In this document: positions 45,164 to 55,640 of the stretch, piece after piece
Layout: every line of letters starts with the position of its first letter
Numbering within the stretch: the stretch's first letter is position 1
Assembly (NCBI RefSeq): GCF_004104055.1
Contig: NZ_QOVJ01000001.1
Coordinates: forward strand, 868,001 to 932,000
Length of the DNA: 64,000 nucleotides
Origin: Leeuwenhoekiella aestuarii
Lineage (GTDB): Bacteria; Bacteroidota; Bacteroidia; Flavobacteriales; Flavobacteriaceae
Reading direction: 5' to 3'
Position numbers and translations under genes: made by a program
Notes under the pieces: generated by a model
Told to the model about the DNA's origin: nothing
Seen by the model: the letters and a program-made list of their open reading frames with translations, nothing else
Database searches by the model: none

Positions 45164-45604
45164 ATGTATAACACCATTCAATTTGTACACTCGTATTGGG
45201 CTTATTTGGTCCTCATTGTACTTACTATAACCGTAATCAATTCACTGGTTTCTTATTTTGGAAATAAAGAATTTGGAGCTCGGGATTTTAGATTAGCATT
45301 ATTTACGTTGATCGTTACACACATCCAATTATTAATCGGGATCGTGCTTTATTTTGTTTCTCCACTTGGAGCAAAAGCCATAGCTTCTGAAGGCATGAGC
45401 GCAGCGATGAGCGATCCTAATTTACGCTTGTATGTGGTGGAGCATCCAATAGGAATGATACTTGCCGTAATATTTATTACGGTTGGCTATAGTAAGCATA
45501 AGAAGAAATTGACTTCTAAGCCTAAATTTAAACTTTTGGCGATTTTCTATACACTTGCACTTGCTTGTGTATTATATATGATTCCTTGGTCTAACTGGTT
45601 TTAA
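45164..45604 (+). CDS. Small four-helix membrane protein
   Basis: 146 residues with four hydrophobic segments: SYWAYLVLIVLTITVINSLV, LALFTLIVTHIQLLIGIVLY, HPIGMILAVIFITVGYS and LLAIFYTLALACVLYMIPW. Histidines lie in or near the helices (VHSYW, VTHIQ, VEHPIGM), a pattern seen in small cytochrome-like proteins, but there is no clear haem motif. Flavobacteria carry close relatives of unknown role. Own promoter and own terminator on both sides, so it is a monocistronic unit. ATG 45164 is chosen over one seven codons earlier because the promoter -7 element overlaps the latter. Confidence 0.65.
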   Translation: MYNTIQFVHSYWAYLVLIVLTITVINSLVSYFGNKEFGARDFRLALFTLIVTHIQLLIGIVLYFVSPLGAKAIASEGMSAAMSDPNLRLYVVEHPIGMILAVIFITVGYSKHKKKLTSKPKFKLLAIFYTLALACVLYMIPWSNWF

Positions 45605-45640
45605 TAATAGACTTGAGTTCAGAGACATAAGTATTTAGAT

Positions 45641-45682
45641 AAAAAACCCTTCGATTAGCTTGCCAATCGAAGGGTTTTTTTT
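45641..45682. terminator. Bidirectional terminator between convergent genes
   Basis: 16-bp stem AAAAAACCCTTCGATT/AATCGAAGGGTTTTTT around an 8-base loop, with A-run and T-run, so it can serve both the membrane protein gene and the leftward aminopeptidase gene. Confidence 0.9.
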
Positions 45683-45684
45683 GT

Positions 45685-46977
45685 CTAACGATTCATCCAG
45701 TCTTCAATCTCTTCCACTTCAAGTGGTATGTTTCGCATCAGATTAAACGGCTCTCCGTTTTCTTGAATTACTACATCATCTTCCAATCGAATCCCGAAAC
45801 CTTCCTCAGGAATGTAAATTCCCGGTTCAACGGTAAATACATTGTTTACGTGCATCGGTTCGTGAAGTAGTCCATAATCATGGGTGTCCAGACCTATATG
45901 GTGTGATGTACCGTGCATAAAGTATTTTTTATAAGCCGGCCAATCTTTGTTTTCGTTTTGAACATCGGCTTTGTCCAGTAGGCCAAGACCCAACAATTCT
46001 GAAGTCATTAGTTTGCCTACTTCTTCATGATAAGGACCCCATAAGTTTCCTGGAGTGAGCATTTTTGTAGCTTCTTTCTTTACGCGTAAAACAGCATTAT
46101 AAACGTCCTTTTGACGATCGGTAAACCTACCGGATACCGGAATCGTACGGGTCATATCGCTGCTGTAATTTGCATATTCAGCACCAATGTCTAACAGAAT
46201 TAAATCTCCGGCTTTACATTCAGAATTATTCACAACATAATGCAATACATTGGCATTGTTGCCTGAGGCTACAATAGGTGTGTACGCAAAGCCTTTAGAG
46301 CGGTTACGCAAAAACTCGTGCATAAATTCGGCTTCTATTTCATACTCCATCACACCGGGTTTAGTGAACTGTAAAACGCGTTTAAAACCTTTTTCGGTGA
46401 TATTGCAAGCTTGTTGCATAATGTCAAGTTCAATTGGGTCTTTTACAGAACGTAAACGCTGCAGGATAGGATTGCTCTTAGCTACACTATGAGCAGGATA
46501 TTGTTCTTTAATCGCTTTGTTGAAACGAGCCTCTCGAGTTTCGGTCTCTACATTTGCACGGTAATGTTCGTTGGTATTGATGTAAATGGTTTCGGCCTGT
46601 GTCATCAATTCATAAAAAATCTTATCCCATTCCTGTAACCAATATACAGTTTCAACACCGCTAACTTCTAGTGCTTTTTCTTTAGTGAGTTTTTCGCCTT
46701 CCCATACAGCGATGTGCTCATTGGTTTCCTTTAAAAATAAAATTTCGCGATGCTTCGCTTTAGGACAATCAGGAAAAAGAACTAAGATACTTTCTTCCTG
46801 ATCTACTCCGCTTAAAAAGAATAAATCGCGGTTTTGCTGAAAAGGCATGGTGCTGTCTGCACCTATAGGATAAATGTCGTTACTGTTGAAAACAGCAAGG
46901 CTATTTGGCTTCATTGCAGCCATAAAATCCTTGCGATTTTTTATAAAAAGATTACGGTCTATTAAGTCGTATTTCAT
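45685..46977 (-). CDS. pepP: Xaa-Pro aminopeptidase (aminopeptidase P)
   Basis: 430 residues, M24B metallopeptidase that removes an N-terminal residue preceding proline. The N-terminal creatinase-like domain (about 1-150, SNDIYPIGADSTMPFQQNRD) precedes the pita-bread catalytic domain. Metal ligands are visible in LDIGAEYANYSSDMTRTIPV (two Asp), HGTSHHIGLDTHDYG (His), FTVEPGIYIPEEGFGIRLED (Glu, Glu). The size fits PepP/PepQ-class enzymes. The protein has no signal sequence and is cytosolic. It ends against the bidirectional terminator, and its gene is divergent from the propeller protein. Confidence 0.92.
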   Translation of the reverse strand: MKYDLIDRNLFIKNRKDFMAAMKPNSLAVFNSNDIYPIGADSTMPFQQNRDLFFLSGVDQEESILVLFPDCPKAKHREILFLKETNEHIAVWEGEKLTKEKALEVSGVETVYWLQEWDKIFYELMTQAETIYINTNEHYRANVETETREARFNKAIKEQYPAHSVAKSNPILQRLRSVKDPIELDIMQQACNITEKGFKRVLQFTKPGVMEYEIEAEFMHEFLRNRSKGFAYTPIVASGNNANVLHYVVNNSECKAGDLILLDIGAEYANYSSDMTRTIPVSGRFTDRQKDVYNAVLRVKKEATKMLTPGNLWGPYHEEVGKLMTSELLGLGLLDKADVQNENKDWPAYKKYFMHGTSHHIGLDTHDYGLLHEPMHVNNVFTVEPGIYIPEEGFGIRLEDDVVIQENGEPFNLMRNIPLEVEEIEDWMNR

Positions 46978-47165
46978 AGTTGTAATTTGAATTTTTTCAA
47001 AGGTAAAGGAAATTAAAGCGATGCTGAAATAAAGTGACGAGCCTCCCTTTTTAATAGAAGGTTTTTCTTTCGCTCATTAAAGGGGATATTTGTATTTAAA
47101 AACATGGTCATAACTAGGTCTTTGTTGTGCAAATCACTATTTTTAGAAGCATAAAACTCTTCTCT

Positions 47166-50081
47166 ATGCGATCAAGATTTCTACCAATTATCTTACTTTT
47201 TAGTTTTCTGCTAAATGTTCAAGCGCAACAATCGGCTACTTCGGAAAATGCTTTACAGGAAACACTGACTTTAAAAGAGCAAATGCTCGAAAATTCTCTA
47301 GTAAAAAATATTCCTTTTAAAAATATAGGACCTACTATAATGAGTGGTCGTGTGGTTGATATAGAGGTTAATCCTGAAAACAGTACAGAATTTTATGTCG
47401 CGTATGCGACAGGAGGTATCTGGCACACCGTGAATAACGGAAATACCTTTGAATCAGTTTTTGATAGTGCACCTACTCAAAATGTAGGTGATATTGCAGT
47501 AAACTGGACAGATGGTATAATGTGGGCGGGAACCGGAGAGACGATTTCATCGCGTTCTTCTTATGCCGGAATCGGTATTTTAAAAAGTACGGATAATGGC
47601 AAAACATGGGAACAAAAAGGACTTTTAGATGCCCATCACATCAGCGATATTGTTCTTGATGCATCGAATCCTGATGTTGCGGTTGTGGGTGCTTTGGGTC
47701 ATTTGTATTCACCTAACGAGCAGCGCGGTATTTTTAAAACAACAGATGGCGGTGACACTTGGGATAAAAAATTATATATAGGTGATGAAACAGGAATTAT
47801 ATGTCTTGCTGAAGCCCCAGATAATCCCGATGTAATGTATGCTACCGCCTGGGACCGGGAGCGCATGGCTTGGGATTTTAGAGGGTCTGGTGAGAATTCC
47901 GGGATTTACAAATCTACAGATGCAGGAGATAGTTGGGAGTTAGTGACTACCGGTAATGGATTTCCGCAGGGAGAAGGGGTTGGTCGAATTGGTGTGGCGG
48001 TTGTTGATGAGAATACCATATATGCGATTCACGATAGTCAGTTTATAAGAGAGGAATCAAAAGAAAAAAATGAAGAGAAGGGAGACGAGTCTTTAGAACC
48101 TGAAGTTTTTAAGACGATGACTAAAGCCACTTTTTTAGCTTTGGATGAGGAGTCGTTGAGTGATTATTTACGTAATAATCGCTTTCCGAGGCAGTATGAT
48201 GCTAAAAAGGTTTATAAGATGATAAAAAGCGATGAGCTGAAACCGGCTGATCTGTTCTTATACACTTATGATAAAAATGCTTCTGAATCTAAAGGAGAAG
48301 TAGTAGGCGCCGAAATTTACCTTTCTGAAGATGGTGGAGCTACTTGGAGTAAAACTCACGAAGGCTATATTGATGATTTTTTCTATTCTTATGGTTACGT
48401 TTTTGCAGAGATGGATGTAAACCCTCAGGATAAAAATGAAATTTACTTAGTTGGTGTTCCACTTATAAAATCTACAGATGGCGGGAAAACGTTTACCTAT
48501 ATCAATGAGCCCAATGTACACGTTGATCATCATGTGATTTGGGTTGACCCTAAAATGCCAGACCATTTGATTAATGGTAATGATGGTGGACTCAATATGT
48601 CTTACGACGCCGGAAAGAGTTGGTCAAAATTAAACTCGATGCCACTGGCGCAATTTTATGCGATAAATGTAGATTATGAAAAGCCCTATAATGTGTATGG
48701 GGGTTTACAGGATAATGGTACGTGGAAGGGGCCACATACCTATTCTTACTCTAAAGATTATGAGGCTGATGGTCAATACCCCTATAAATCCATAGGTGGT
48801 GGTGATGGTATGCAAGTGCAAATTGATCGTCGCAACAGCAATATAGTTTATGCAGGTTCACAGTTTGGGTATTATAATCGCGTGAATCTGGAAACAGGAG
48901 AGCGTCAATTTATAAAACCCAGTCATGATGTAGGTGAAGCTCCGTATCGATTCAATTGGGAAACCCCTATTCTGCTTTCTTCTCACAATCAGGATATCTT
49001 ATACATGGGCGGAAATAAGCTGATGCGTTCTATGAATCAGGGTGATGATTGGACGGCGATTTCTCCAGATCTCACAGCTGGCGGAAAAAAAGGAAATGTA
49101 CCCTACGGGACCTTGACAACAATTAGTGAATCTCCTTTTCAATTCGGTTTAATTTATACGGGTAGTGATGATGGTTTGATTCAGGTGACACAAGATGCCG
49201 GAGGAAGCTGGAGCGTTATTTCAAAAACGCTTCCTCAGGACTTATGGGTGAGTAAGGTTACAGCTTCGGCACATAAAAAATCTAGAGTTTATGCTACGCT
49301 AAACGGATATCGCTACGACGATTTTGCGCCTTATGTTTATGTAAGTGAGGATTATGGAAAAAGCTGGAAAGACATCAGCGGAAATTTACCCCTGTCTCCT
49401 ATTAATGTAATTATTGAAGATCCAGTAAAAAAAGATATTTTTTATTTAGGTACAGACGATGCAAGTTATGTGAGTTTAAATAAAGGAAACACCTGGCAAT
49501 TATTAGACGGAAGTATGCCTAATGTAGCGGTTCACGATATGGTTGTTCAAACCGAAGCAAACGATCTGGTTGTGGGTACTCACGGAAGATCAATTTACAT
49601 TACTAATCTTAATGATATTCAAAATTTTGATTCTCAAAAAGCTGAAAATTTACAAGTTTTTAAAGTTGACCCAGTAAATTATTCAACAAATTGGGGGCGT
49701 TCTTGGAGTGCGTGGAGTTCAGCAAATACTCCTGAGATCACTTTCGGTTTTTATACACCACAAAGTGGAAATGCCACAATAACTCTTAAGAGCACAGGGG
49801 GTAAAACCTTAAAGACTTGGCAGGTTGATGTGAGTAAAGGCTTTAATTATAGTTCTTACGATTTGAGTATTTCAGAATCAGGTAAGAAATATTTAGAAAA
49901 AGAAATTAAAGATTTACAAATTGAAAAGGCTCAAAATGGAATTTTTTATCTTCCGCCCGGCTCTTATGAAGTTGAGATTAAAGCGGCAGGAAATACAGAA
50001 ACTACAGCTCTAAAAGTAGAAGAGGGAAGTCGTCGCAGAGATCGTGCTGAGGCAGCTGCAAATGCACCAGAAGAAGATTAA
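47166..50081 (+). CDS. Sortilin/VPS10-like beta-propeller protein
   Basis: 971 residues with a signal peptide (ending LLNVQAQ). Many Asp-box blades: LKSTDNGKTWEQKG, FKTTDGGDTWDKKL, YKSTDAGDSWELVT, SEDGGATWSKTHE and STDGGKTFTYINE, as in the 'glycosyl hydrolase BNR/VPS10' family. A charged insertion of about 85 residues (REESKEKNEEKGDESLEPEV through 'DELKPADLFLYTYDKNAS') interrupts the propeller. A C-terminal Ig-like domain (FGFYTPQSGNATITLKSTGG) precedes a low-complexity basic/acidic tail. There is no type IX sorting signal. The substrate is not assignable; relatives include exo-xyloglucanase-like and protein-binding propellers. A DUF2721 gene begins 5 bases after it. Confidence 0.78.
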   Translation: MRSRFLPIILLFSFLLNVQAQQSATSENALQETLTLKEQMLENSLVKNIPFKNIGPTIMSGRVVDIEVNPENSTEFYVAYATGGIWHTVNNGNTFESVFDSAPTQNVGDIAVNWTDGIMWAGTGETISSRSSYAGIGILKSTDNGKTWEQKGLLDAHHISDIVLDASNPDVAVVGALGHLYSPNEQRGIFKTTDGGDTWDKKLYIGDETGIICLAEAPDNPDVMYATAWDRERMAWDFRGSGENSGIYKSTDAGDSWELVTTGNGFPQGEGVGRIGVAVVDENTIYAIHDSQFIREESKEKNEEKGDESLEPEVFKTMTKATFLALDEESLSDYLRNNRFPRQYDAKKVYKMIKSDELKPADLFLYTYDKNASESKGEVVGAEIYLSEDGGATWSKTHEGYIDDFFYSYGYVFAEMDVNPQDKNEIYLVGVPLIKSTDGGKTFTYINEPNVHVDHHVIWVDPKMPDHLINGNDGGLNMSYDAGKSWSKLNSMPLAQFYAINVDYEKPYNVYGGLQDNGTWKGPHTYSYSKDYEADGQYPYKSIGGGDGMQVQIDRRNSNIVYAGSQFGYYNRVNLETGERQFIKPSHDVGEAPYRFNWETPILLSSHNQDILYMGGNKLMRSMNQGDDWTAISPDLTAGGKKGNVPYGTLTTISESPFQFGLIYTGSDDGLIQVTQDAGGSWSVISKTLPQDLWVSKVTASAHKKSRVYATLNGYRYDDFAPYVYVSEDYGKSWKDISGNLPLSPINVIIEDPVKKDIFYLGTDDASYVSLNKGNTWQLLDGSMPNVAVHDMVVQTEANDLVVGTHGRSIYITNLNDIQNFDSQKAENLQVFKVDPVNYSTNWGRSWSAWSSANTPEITFGFYTPQSGNATITLKSTGGKTLKTWQVDVSKGFNYSSYDLSISESGKKYLEKEIKDLQIEKAQNGIFYLPPGSYEVEIKAAGNTETTALKVEEGSRRRDRAEAAANAPEED

Positions 50082-50086
50082 ATAGG

Positions 50087-50476
50087 ATGGAGCTGAACTT
50101 AAGTATACCGGCATTGCTGTTTCCGGCAATATCACTAACTATGCTAGCTTATAATGCCAGGTATTTAGCAATAGCAGCATTAATTAGAGAGTTGCACAAG
50201 CGGTATCAGAACCAGTCATCGAGTCCCGTAAAAAAGCAAATCAAACAATTGCGCAAACGTCTGGGCATTATAAAAGCTATGCAGGCGATGGCGATCGTGA
50301 GCTTTCTTCTGGCCGTAATCACGATGTTTCTAATCTACATTGAAAAGTCAATTTGGGCTAATATTTTCTTCGGGATCAGTTTGATAGCGCTTATTGTTTC
50401 TTTGACATTGTCTTTTATAGAAGTGCAATTAAGTACTCAGGCACTTGAAATTCAGTTGAATGACATGGATGATTGA
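50087..50476 (+). CDS. DUF2721 membrane protein
   Basis: 129 residues with three hydrophobic segments: LSIPALLFPAISLTMLAYNA, AMAIVSFLLAVITMFLIYIE and IFFGISLIALIVSLTLSFIE. A basic cytosolic loop lies between the first two (ELHKRYQNQSSSPVKKQIKQ). The pattern (N-terminal 'PALLFPAISLTMLAYNARY', C-terminal SLSFIEVQLS-type helix) is that of DUF2721. Function is unknown. It is 5 bases after the propeller gene, probably in the same transcript, and the next gene has a separate promoter. Confidence 0.65.
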   Translation: MELNLSIPALLFPAISLTMLAYNARYLAIAALIRELHKRYQNQSSSPVKKQIKQLRKRLGIIKAMQAMAIVSFLLAVITMFLIYIEKSIWANIFFGISLIALIVSLTLSFIEVQLSTQALEIQLNDMDD

Positions 50477-50679
50477 ATGGGTTTACAAATCAGTTTAACT
50501 TGAATTTAATCGACTGGTTAGTTATTTATTTTTCTGGTTCAGAAAGCGTTTAGGTTTTATCAATAGCACACTTGATTCCAATTCTTTGTTTAAGGGAACT
50601 CTTATATTTCAAAGGTTTTCGTGTGAACTCTTAAACATTTTCGGCTTTATTTAAAACCATTCCAAAAGGGGGGGTAAAG

Positions 50680-50711
50680 TTTGTGAAACAACCTGCTGAG
50701 CCGTATTTTTG
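50680..50711 (+). promoter_or_regulatory. Promoter of the sdhCAB operon
   Basis: TTTG (50680-50683) and TATTTTTG (50704-50711) separated by 20 bases, both consensus for Bacteroidota. The ATG of sdhC is 27 bases downstream. The G-run (GGGGGGG, about 50668-50674) just upstream is unusual for this AT-rich DNA. Confidence 0.7.
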
Positions 50712-50737
50712 TGCCACTAAATAAAAAACGTAATTAA

Positions 50738-51394
50738 ATGGGAATCATTTCCTCTTCTATCGCCCGAAAAGTTGCCATGGCACTTTCAGGTTTGTTCCTT
50801 GTATTGTTTTTAGGTCAGCATTTTACAATTAACCTCACGTCGACCTTCAGTCCTGAAACATTTAATGAGTTTTCTCATTTTATGGGAACCAATTTTCTGG
50901 TACAGGCAATTCTTCAACCCGTGCTAATTTTTGGGGTTATTTTTCACTTTGTGATGGGTTTTATTCTTGAAATACGTAACCGTTCTGCTCGTCAGATCAG
51001 TTATGTGAGCTATAAGGGTAGTGCAAACTCTAGTTGGGTAAGTCGTAATATGATTTATTCAGGTATAGTAATTTTAGCCTTTTTAGGGCTTCACTTTTAT
51101 GACTTTTGGTTTCCGGAAATCGCTTACAAATATATTGAAGGTAACCCGGCTGATGCTACCCGTTATTATGGGGAGTTGGTTGAAAAATTCCACAGTCCTG
51201 TAAGAACAGGTTTGTATGTGCTTTCGTTCATATTCTTAGCGCTTCACCTGTATCACGGTTTTGCGTCTTCGTTTCAATCAGTTGGCTTCAATAACAAATA
51301 CGCGACAGCTTTAAAGAAATTCGCAAAGGTTTATGCTATAGTTATTCCTGCAGGATTTATTTTCATCGCGTTGTTTCACCATTTTAATCACTAG
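50738..51394 (+). CDS. sdhC: Succinate dehydrogenase cytochrome b subunit
   Basis: 218 residues with five predicted helices, the single-polypeptide di-haem cytochrome b558 anchor of the Bacillus/Bacteroidota-type complex. Histidines suited to haem ligation sit in GLFLVLFLGQHFTINL, FGVIFHFVMGFILE, ILAFLGLHFYDFW and FLALHLYHGFASSFQ. It passes electrons between the FeS subunit and menaquinone. The gene opens a three-gene operon (sdhA follows 3 bases later), and no sdhD is present, as expected for this type. Confidence 0.92.
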   Translation: MGIISSSIARKVAMALSGLFLVLFLGQHFTINLTSTFSPETFNEFSHFMGTNFLVQAILQPVLIFGVIFHFVMGFILEIRNRSARQISYVSYKGSANSSWVSRNMIYSGIVILAFLGLHFYDFWFPEIAYKYIEGNPADATRYYGELVEKFHSPVRTGLYVLSFIFLALHLYHGFASSFQSVGFNNKYATALKKFAKVYAIVIPAGFIFIALFHHFNH

Positions 51395-51397
51395 ACG

Positions 51398-53401
51398 ATG
51401 TCAGAATTAAAATCAAATATACCAGAAGGACCACTTGCAGATAAGTGGACTCAACATAAAAACGATATCAATCTCGTTAACCCGGCTAACAAACGTAATA
51501 TAGATGTTATCGTTGTGGGTACCGGTTTAGCAGGTGGTAGTGCAGCTGCAACTTTAGCAGAATTGGGCTACAATGTAAAGACTTTTTGCTATCAGGATTC
51601 TCCGCGTAGAGCACACTCTATTGCTGCTCAGGGAGGTATCAACGCGGCAAAGAATTATCAGGGAGATGGGGATTCTAACTACCGTTTATTTTACGATACT
51701 GTAAAAGGTGGTGACTACCGTTCTCGTGAAGCAAACGTTTACCGTCTTGCGGAAGTTTCAGGTAACATTATTGACCAGTGTGTTGCACAAGGTGTGCCTT
51801 TTGCACGAGAGTATGGGGGGTTATTAGATAACCGTTCTTTTGGTGGAGTTTTGGTTTCCAGAACATTTTATGCTAAAGGACAAACCGGTCAGCAGTTGCT
51901 TTTAGGAGCATATTCTGCGATGAACCGTCAGATCAACCGTGGTAAGATAAAATCATTCAACCGTCACGAGATGTTAGATCTTGTTTTGGTTGATGGTAAA
52001 GCGAGAGGTATTATAGCTCGTGACTTAGTTACCGGTGAGATAGAAAGACATGCTGCTCACGCAGTTGTTTTAGCTAGTGGAGGTTATGGTAATGTGTTCT
52101 TCCTTTCTACTAACGCAATGGGAAGTAATGTAATGGCAGCGTGGAGAGCGCACCGTCGTGGAGCATATTTCGCAAACCCTTGCTATACGCAGATTCACCC
52201 AACGTGTATTCCGGTTTCTGGAGATCATCAGTCAAAATTGACGTTGATGTCAGAATCTTTGCGTAATGATGGTCGTATCTGGGTTCCTAAGAAGAAAGAA
52301 GATGCGATTGCAATTAGAGAAGGTAAAAAGAAACCTACTGATCTTTCTGAAGACGAAAGAGATTATTATTTAGAGCGTCGTTATCCTGCTTTTGGTAACC
52401 TGGTTCCTCGTGATGTAGCTTCAAGAGCTGCAAAAGAACGTTGTGATGCCGGTTTTGGCGTTAACAAAACAGGAGAAGCAGTTTACTTAGATTTCTCAAG
52501 TGCGATTGAGCGCTACGGAAAAGAAAAAGCATTTACTTCAGGGCATAAAAATCCTTCTAAAGAAGAAGTGATTAAGCTTGGTAAAGAAGTGGTAGAGGCT
52601 AAGTATGGTAACTTATTTCAGATGTATGAGAAAATCGTAGATCAGAATCCATATGAAACTCCAATGATGATTTATCCTGCAGTTCACTATACAATGGGTG
52701 GTCTTTGGGTAGACTATAACTTACAAACCACAATACCGGGTTGTTATGCAGCAGGAGAAGCAAATTTCTCTGATCATGGCGCTAACCGCCTTGGAGCTTC
52801 AGCATTGATGCAAGGTCTTGCAGATGGATATTTTGTACTGCCATACACAATAGGAGACTACCTTTCTAAAGATATTAGAACAGGAAAAATTCCAACAGAT
52901 TCTCCAGAATTTGATCAGGCAGAAAAAGATGTACGCGACCGTATGCAAAAGCTTATGAATGGTAGCGGACAGCATTCTGTAGATTATTACCATAAGAAAT
53001 TAGGTAAGATCATGTGGAATAAATGTGGAATGGCTCGTAATGCAAAAGAGCTTCAGGAAGCAATGGATGAAATCGCTGAATTACGTGCAGATTTCTGGGC
53101 AAACGTAAAAGTGCCAGGAACGTTAGATTCTAAAAATGCGGAGCTTGAAAAAGCCGGAAGAGTAGCAGATTTCTTAGAACTAGGTGAGCTTTTTGCTAAA
53201 GATGCATTCACTAGAAATGAATCTTGCGGAGGTCACTTTAGAGAAGAGTATCAAACTCCAGAAGGTGAAGCTTTACGTGACGATGAGAATTTTAGTTTTG
53301 TATCTGCTTGGGAATATAACGAGAATCCACGCGAAGCAAAACTGCATAAAGAACAGTTGACCTTTGAGAATATCGAGGTTAAAACACGTTCATATAAATA
53401 A
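51398..53401 (+). CDS. sdhA: Succinate dehydrogenase/fumarate reductase flavoprotein subunit
   Basis: 667 residues. FAD-binding Rossmann fingerprint [20 protein letters not shown], covalent-FAD His region [20 protein letters not shown], substrate/active-site segments MLEALLVDGK-like region ([18 protein letters not shown]), '[20 protein letters not shown]', '[16 protein letters not shown]' and '[19 protein letters not shown]'. Size (about 665) matches the Bacteroidota/Bacillus-type SdhA. Oxidises succinate to fumarate in the citric acid cycle, on the cytosolic face. It is separated from sdhB by 22 bases. Confidence 0.95.
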   Translation: MSELKSNIPEGPLADKWTQHKNDINLVNPANKRNIDVIVVGTGLAGGSAAATLAELGYNVKTFCYQDSPRRAHSIAAQGGINAAKNYQGDGDSNYRLFYDTVKGGDYRSREANVYRLAEVSGNIIDQCVAQGVPFAREYGGLLDNRSFGGVLVSRTFYAKGQTGQQLLLGAYSAMNRQINRGKIKSFNRHEMLDLVLVDGKARGIIARDLVTGEIERHAAHAVVLASGGYGNVFFLSTNAMGSNVMAAWRAHRRGAYFANPCYTQIHPTCIPVSGDHQSKLTLMSESLRNDGRIWVPKKKEDAIAIREGKKKPTDLSEDERDYYLERRYPAFGNLVPRDVASRAAKERCDAGFGVNKTGEAVYLDFSSAIERYGKEKAFTSGHKNPSKEEVIKLGKEVVEAKYGNLFQMYEKIVDQNPYETPMMIYPAVHYTMGGLWVDYNLQTTIPGCYAAGEANFSDHGANRLGASALMQGLADGYFVLPYTIGDYLSKDIRTGKIPTDSPEFDQAEKDVRDRMQKLMNGSGQHSVDYYHKKLGKIMWNKCGMARNAKELQEAMDEIAELRADFWANVKVPGTLDSKNAELEKAGRVADFLELGELFAKDAFTRNESCGGHFREEYQTPEGEALRDDENFSFVSAWEYNENPREAKLHKEQLTFENIEVKTRSYK

Positions 53402-53423
53402 TAATTAAAAGATAACTTTTACT

Positions 53424-54170
53424 ATGAAGTTAACACTGAAAATATGGCGTCAGGAAAACGCTAAGGCAAAAGGAGCGATGAAGACCTATCAGATAGATGG
53501 GATTGAGGGCGATATGTCTTTTCTTGAAATGCTTGATGTTCTTAACGAAGAGCTTATAAATAAAGGAGAAGTTCCTGTAGAGTTTGATCACGATTGCCGC
53601 GAAGGTATTTGCGGAAGTTGTTCTTTGCAGATTAACGGTGAGCCTCACGGGCCAGACCGTTTAGTAACTACCTGCCAGTTGCACATGCGTAAATTTAATG
53701 ATGGAGATACCATCGTTATTGAGCCGTTTAGAGCAACTGCATTTCCGGTAGTAACAGACCTTATTGTAGATCGTACTGCTTTTGATCGTATTCAACACGC
53801 AGGTGGTTATATCTCTGTGAACACTTCAGGTAATACTATTGATGCAAACAGTATTCCGGTAAATAAGCACGATGCAGACGACTCGTTCAACGCAGCTACA
53901 TGTATAGGTTGTGGCGCTTGTGTTGCTGCTTGTAAAAATGCAAGTGCGATGTTATTTACTTCGGCTAAAGTTTCTCAATATGCATTGTTGCCACAAGGTC
54001 AGGTTGAGGCTGTAGAACGTGTAGAAAATATGGTACGCCAGATGGATTTGGAAGGTTTCGGAAATTGTACAAATACCGGGGCTTGTGAGATAGAGTGCCC
54101 TAAAGGAATTTCTTTAGAAAACATCGCTCGTATGAATCGTGAGTACTTAAGCGCTACCTCAAAAGGATAA
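53424..54170 (+). CDS. sdhB: Succinate dehydrogenase iron-sulfur subunit
   Basis: 248 residues. The [2Fe-2S] cluster ligands lie in [20 protein letters not shown] with a later Cys in TTCQLH. The two further clusters use [17 protein letters not shown] and [17 protein letters not shown]. It carries electrons from the flavin to the SdhC haems. It ends the operon, followed by a long perfect terminator. The C-terminus lacks extra domains. Confidence 0.94.
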   Translation: MKLTLKIWRQENAKAKGAMKTYQIDGIEGDMSFLEMLDVLNEELINKGEVPVEFDHDCREGICGSCSLQINGEPHGPDRLVTTCQLHMRKFNDGDTIVIEPFRATAFPVVTDLIVDRTAFDRIQHAGGYISVNTSGNTIDANSIPVNKHDADDSFNAATCIGCGACVAACKNASAMLFTSAKVSQYALLPQGQVEAVERVENMVRQMDLEGFGNCTNTGACEIECPKGISLENIARMNREYLSATSKG

Positions 54171-54194
54171 AAATTTCGCAAAGCGGAAATCATA

Positions 54195-54233
54195 AAAAAC
54201 CCCTGATAGTTTTTAAAACTATCGGGGGTTTTT
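54195..54233. terminator. Bidirectional terminator between sdhB and radA
   Basis: 16-bp stem AAAAACCCCTGATAGT/ACTATCGGGGGTTTTT (one G-T pair) with a 7-base loop. Positioned between convergent sdhB and radA. Confidence 0.9.
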
Positions 54234-54278
54234 AGTTTTATTAGTCTTCAAATTATGAGAAATCCGGTTAGTTATGTT

Positions 54279-55640
54279 TTATCCAAACAACCACTCCACC
54301 ACATCATTCATCTTAGCGACGCGTATGATAGTAATACCATAATTATTCTTAGGAACTTTGCAGTATTTTGAAATCATTATCGTGCCAAAGCCAAGCTTTT
54401 CAGCTTCTAGAATGCGTTGTTCTACACGAGTTACCGGTCTTATTTCGCCAGCTAGACCCACTTCCGCTGCAAAGCATATATCTTTTGCTACCGAAATATC
54501 TTCATTACTTGATAATATAGCGGCAACTACAGCGAGGTCAATCGCAGTATCATCTACTGAAATTCCACCGGTTATATTTAAAAACACATCTTTAGCCCCA
54601 AGTCTGAATCCCGCACGTTTTTCAAGCACTGCCAAAATCATATTGAGACGCTTAGCATTGTAGCCCGTAGCACTGCGCTGTGGGGTGCCGTAAACTGCGG
54701 TACTTACCAAAGCTTGTATTTCTATCATTAGTGGACGCATGCCTTCTAAAGTTGCAGCAATGGCCGTTCCGCTTAAGTCCTCGTCATTTTTAGAAATTAG
54801 AATCTCAGATGGATTGGAAACCTCTCGGAGTCCACTTCCTTGCATTTCGTAAATACCCAACTCATTTGTTGAGCCAAAACGGTTTTTGTGTGCTCTCAGA
54901 ATTCGATAAACATGGTTGCGGTCACCTTCAAACTGTAGAACAGTGTCTACCATATGCTCCAGGATTTTAGGCCCGGCAATGTTTCCGTCTTTAGTGATAT
55001 GACCAATTAAAATTACCGGCGTAGCGGTTTCCTTGGCAAATTTAATGAGCTCTGTGGTAGTTTCTCGTATTTGTGATATGCTTCCTGCTCCGCTTTCTAT
55101 GTAGTCGCTGTGAAGCGTTTGAATAGAGTCTATGATTACGATATCAGGTTCTACCTCTTCAACTTGCTTAAAAATGTTTTGAGTTTTGGTTTCCGTTAGA
55201 ATGAGGCAGTTATCAGCATTTGGATTTATACGTTCTGCGCGCATTTTAATTTGTTGTGCACTTTCTTCTCCAGAAACATAAAGGGTTTTATAAGGAAGGG
55301 TCAATGCAATTTGTAGCATTAGCGTACTTTTCCCGATACCGGGTTCGCCTCCTAGAAGCGTCAAAGAGCCGGGAACCAAACCACCACCTAAAACCCGATT
55401 CAATTCTTTGTTTAGCGTGTTTAATCTGGCATCTTTAGTGGTGTCAATCTCCCGAATGCGTTGGGGTTTTGCCACACGTTTTGAAGTGGGCACTTCGGTT
55501 TTCCAGCTTGATTTTTCTGCTTTTTGTATAACTTCTTCTGCGATGGTATTCCATTCTTTGCAGGAGGTACACTGCCCTTGCCATTTTGCAAATTGTGCAC
55601 CGCAATTTTGACAGAAAAAAGTGGTTTTAGTTTTTGCCAT
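54279..55640 (-). CDS. radA: DNA repair protein RadA
   Basis: 453 residues. A C4 zinc finger opens the protein (FFCQNCGAQFAKWQGQCTSC), followed by the RecA-like ATPase with Walker A GGEPGIGKSTLMLQI and Walker B 'PDIVIIDSIQTL', the RadA KNRFG motif (RILRAHKNRFGSTNELGIYE), and a C-terminal Lon-protease-like domain (LNITGGISVDDTAIDLAVVA). RadA processes branched recombination intermediates alongside RecA. Its ATG touches the stop of the upstream pseudo-esterase gene by one base, so the two are coupled. Confidence 0.95.
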   Translation of the reverse strand: MAKTKTTFFCQNCGAQFAKWQGQCTSCKEWNTIAEEVIQKAEKSSWKTEVPTSKRVAKPQRIREIDTTKDARLNTLNKELNRVLGGGLVPGSLTLLGGEPGIGKSTLMLQIALTLPYKTLYVSGEESAQQIKMRAERINPNADNCLILTETKTQNIFKQVEEVEPDIVIIDSIQTLHSDYIESGAGSISQIRETTTELIKFAKETATPVILIGHITKDGNIAGPKILEHMVDTVLQFEGDRNHVYRILRAHKNRFGSTNELGIYEMQGSGLREVSNPSEILISKNDEDLSGTAIAATLEGMRPLMIEIQALVSTAVYGTPQRSATGYNAKRLNMILAVLEKRAGFRLGAKDVFLNITGGISVDDTAIDLAVVAAILSSNEDISVAKDICFAAEVGLAGEIRPVTRVEQRILEAEKLGFGTIMISKYCKVPKNNYGITIIRVAKMNDVVEWLFG

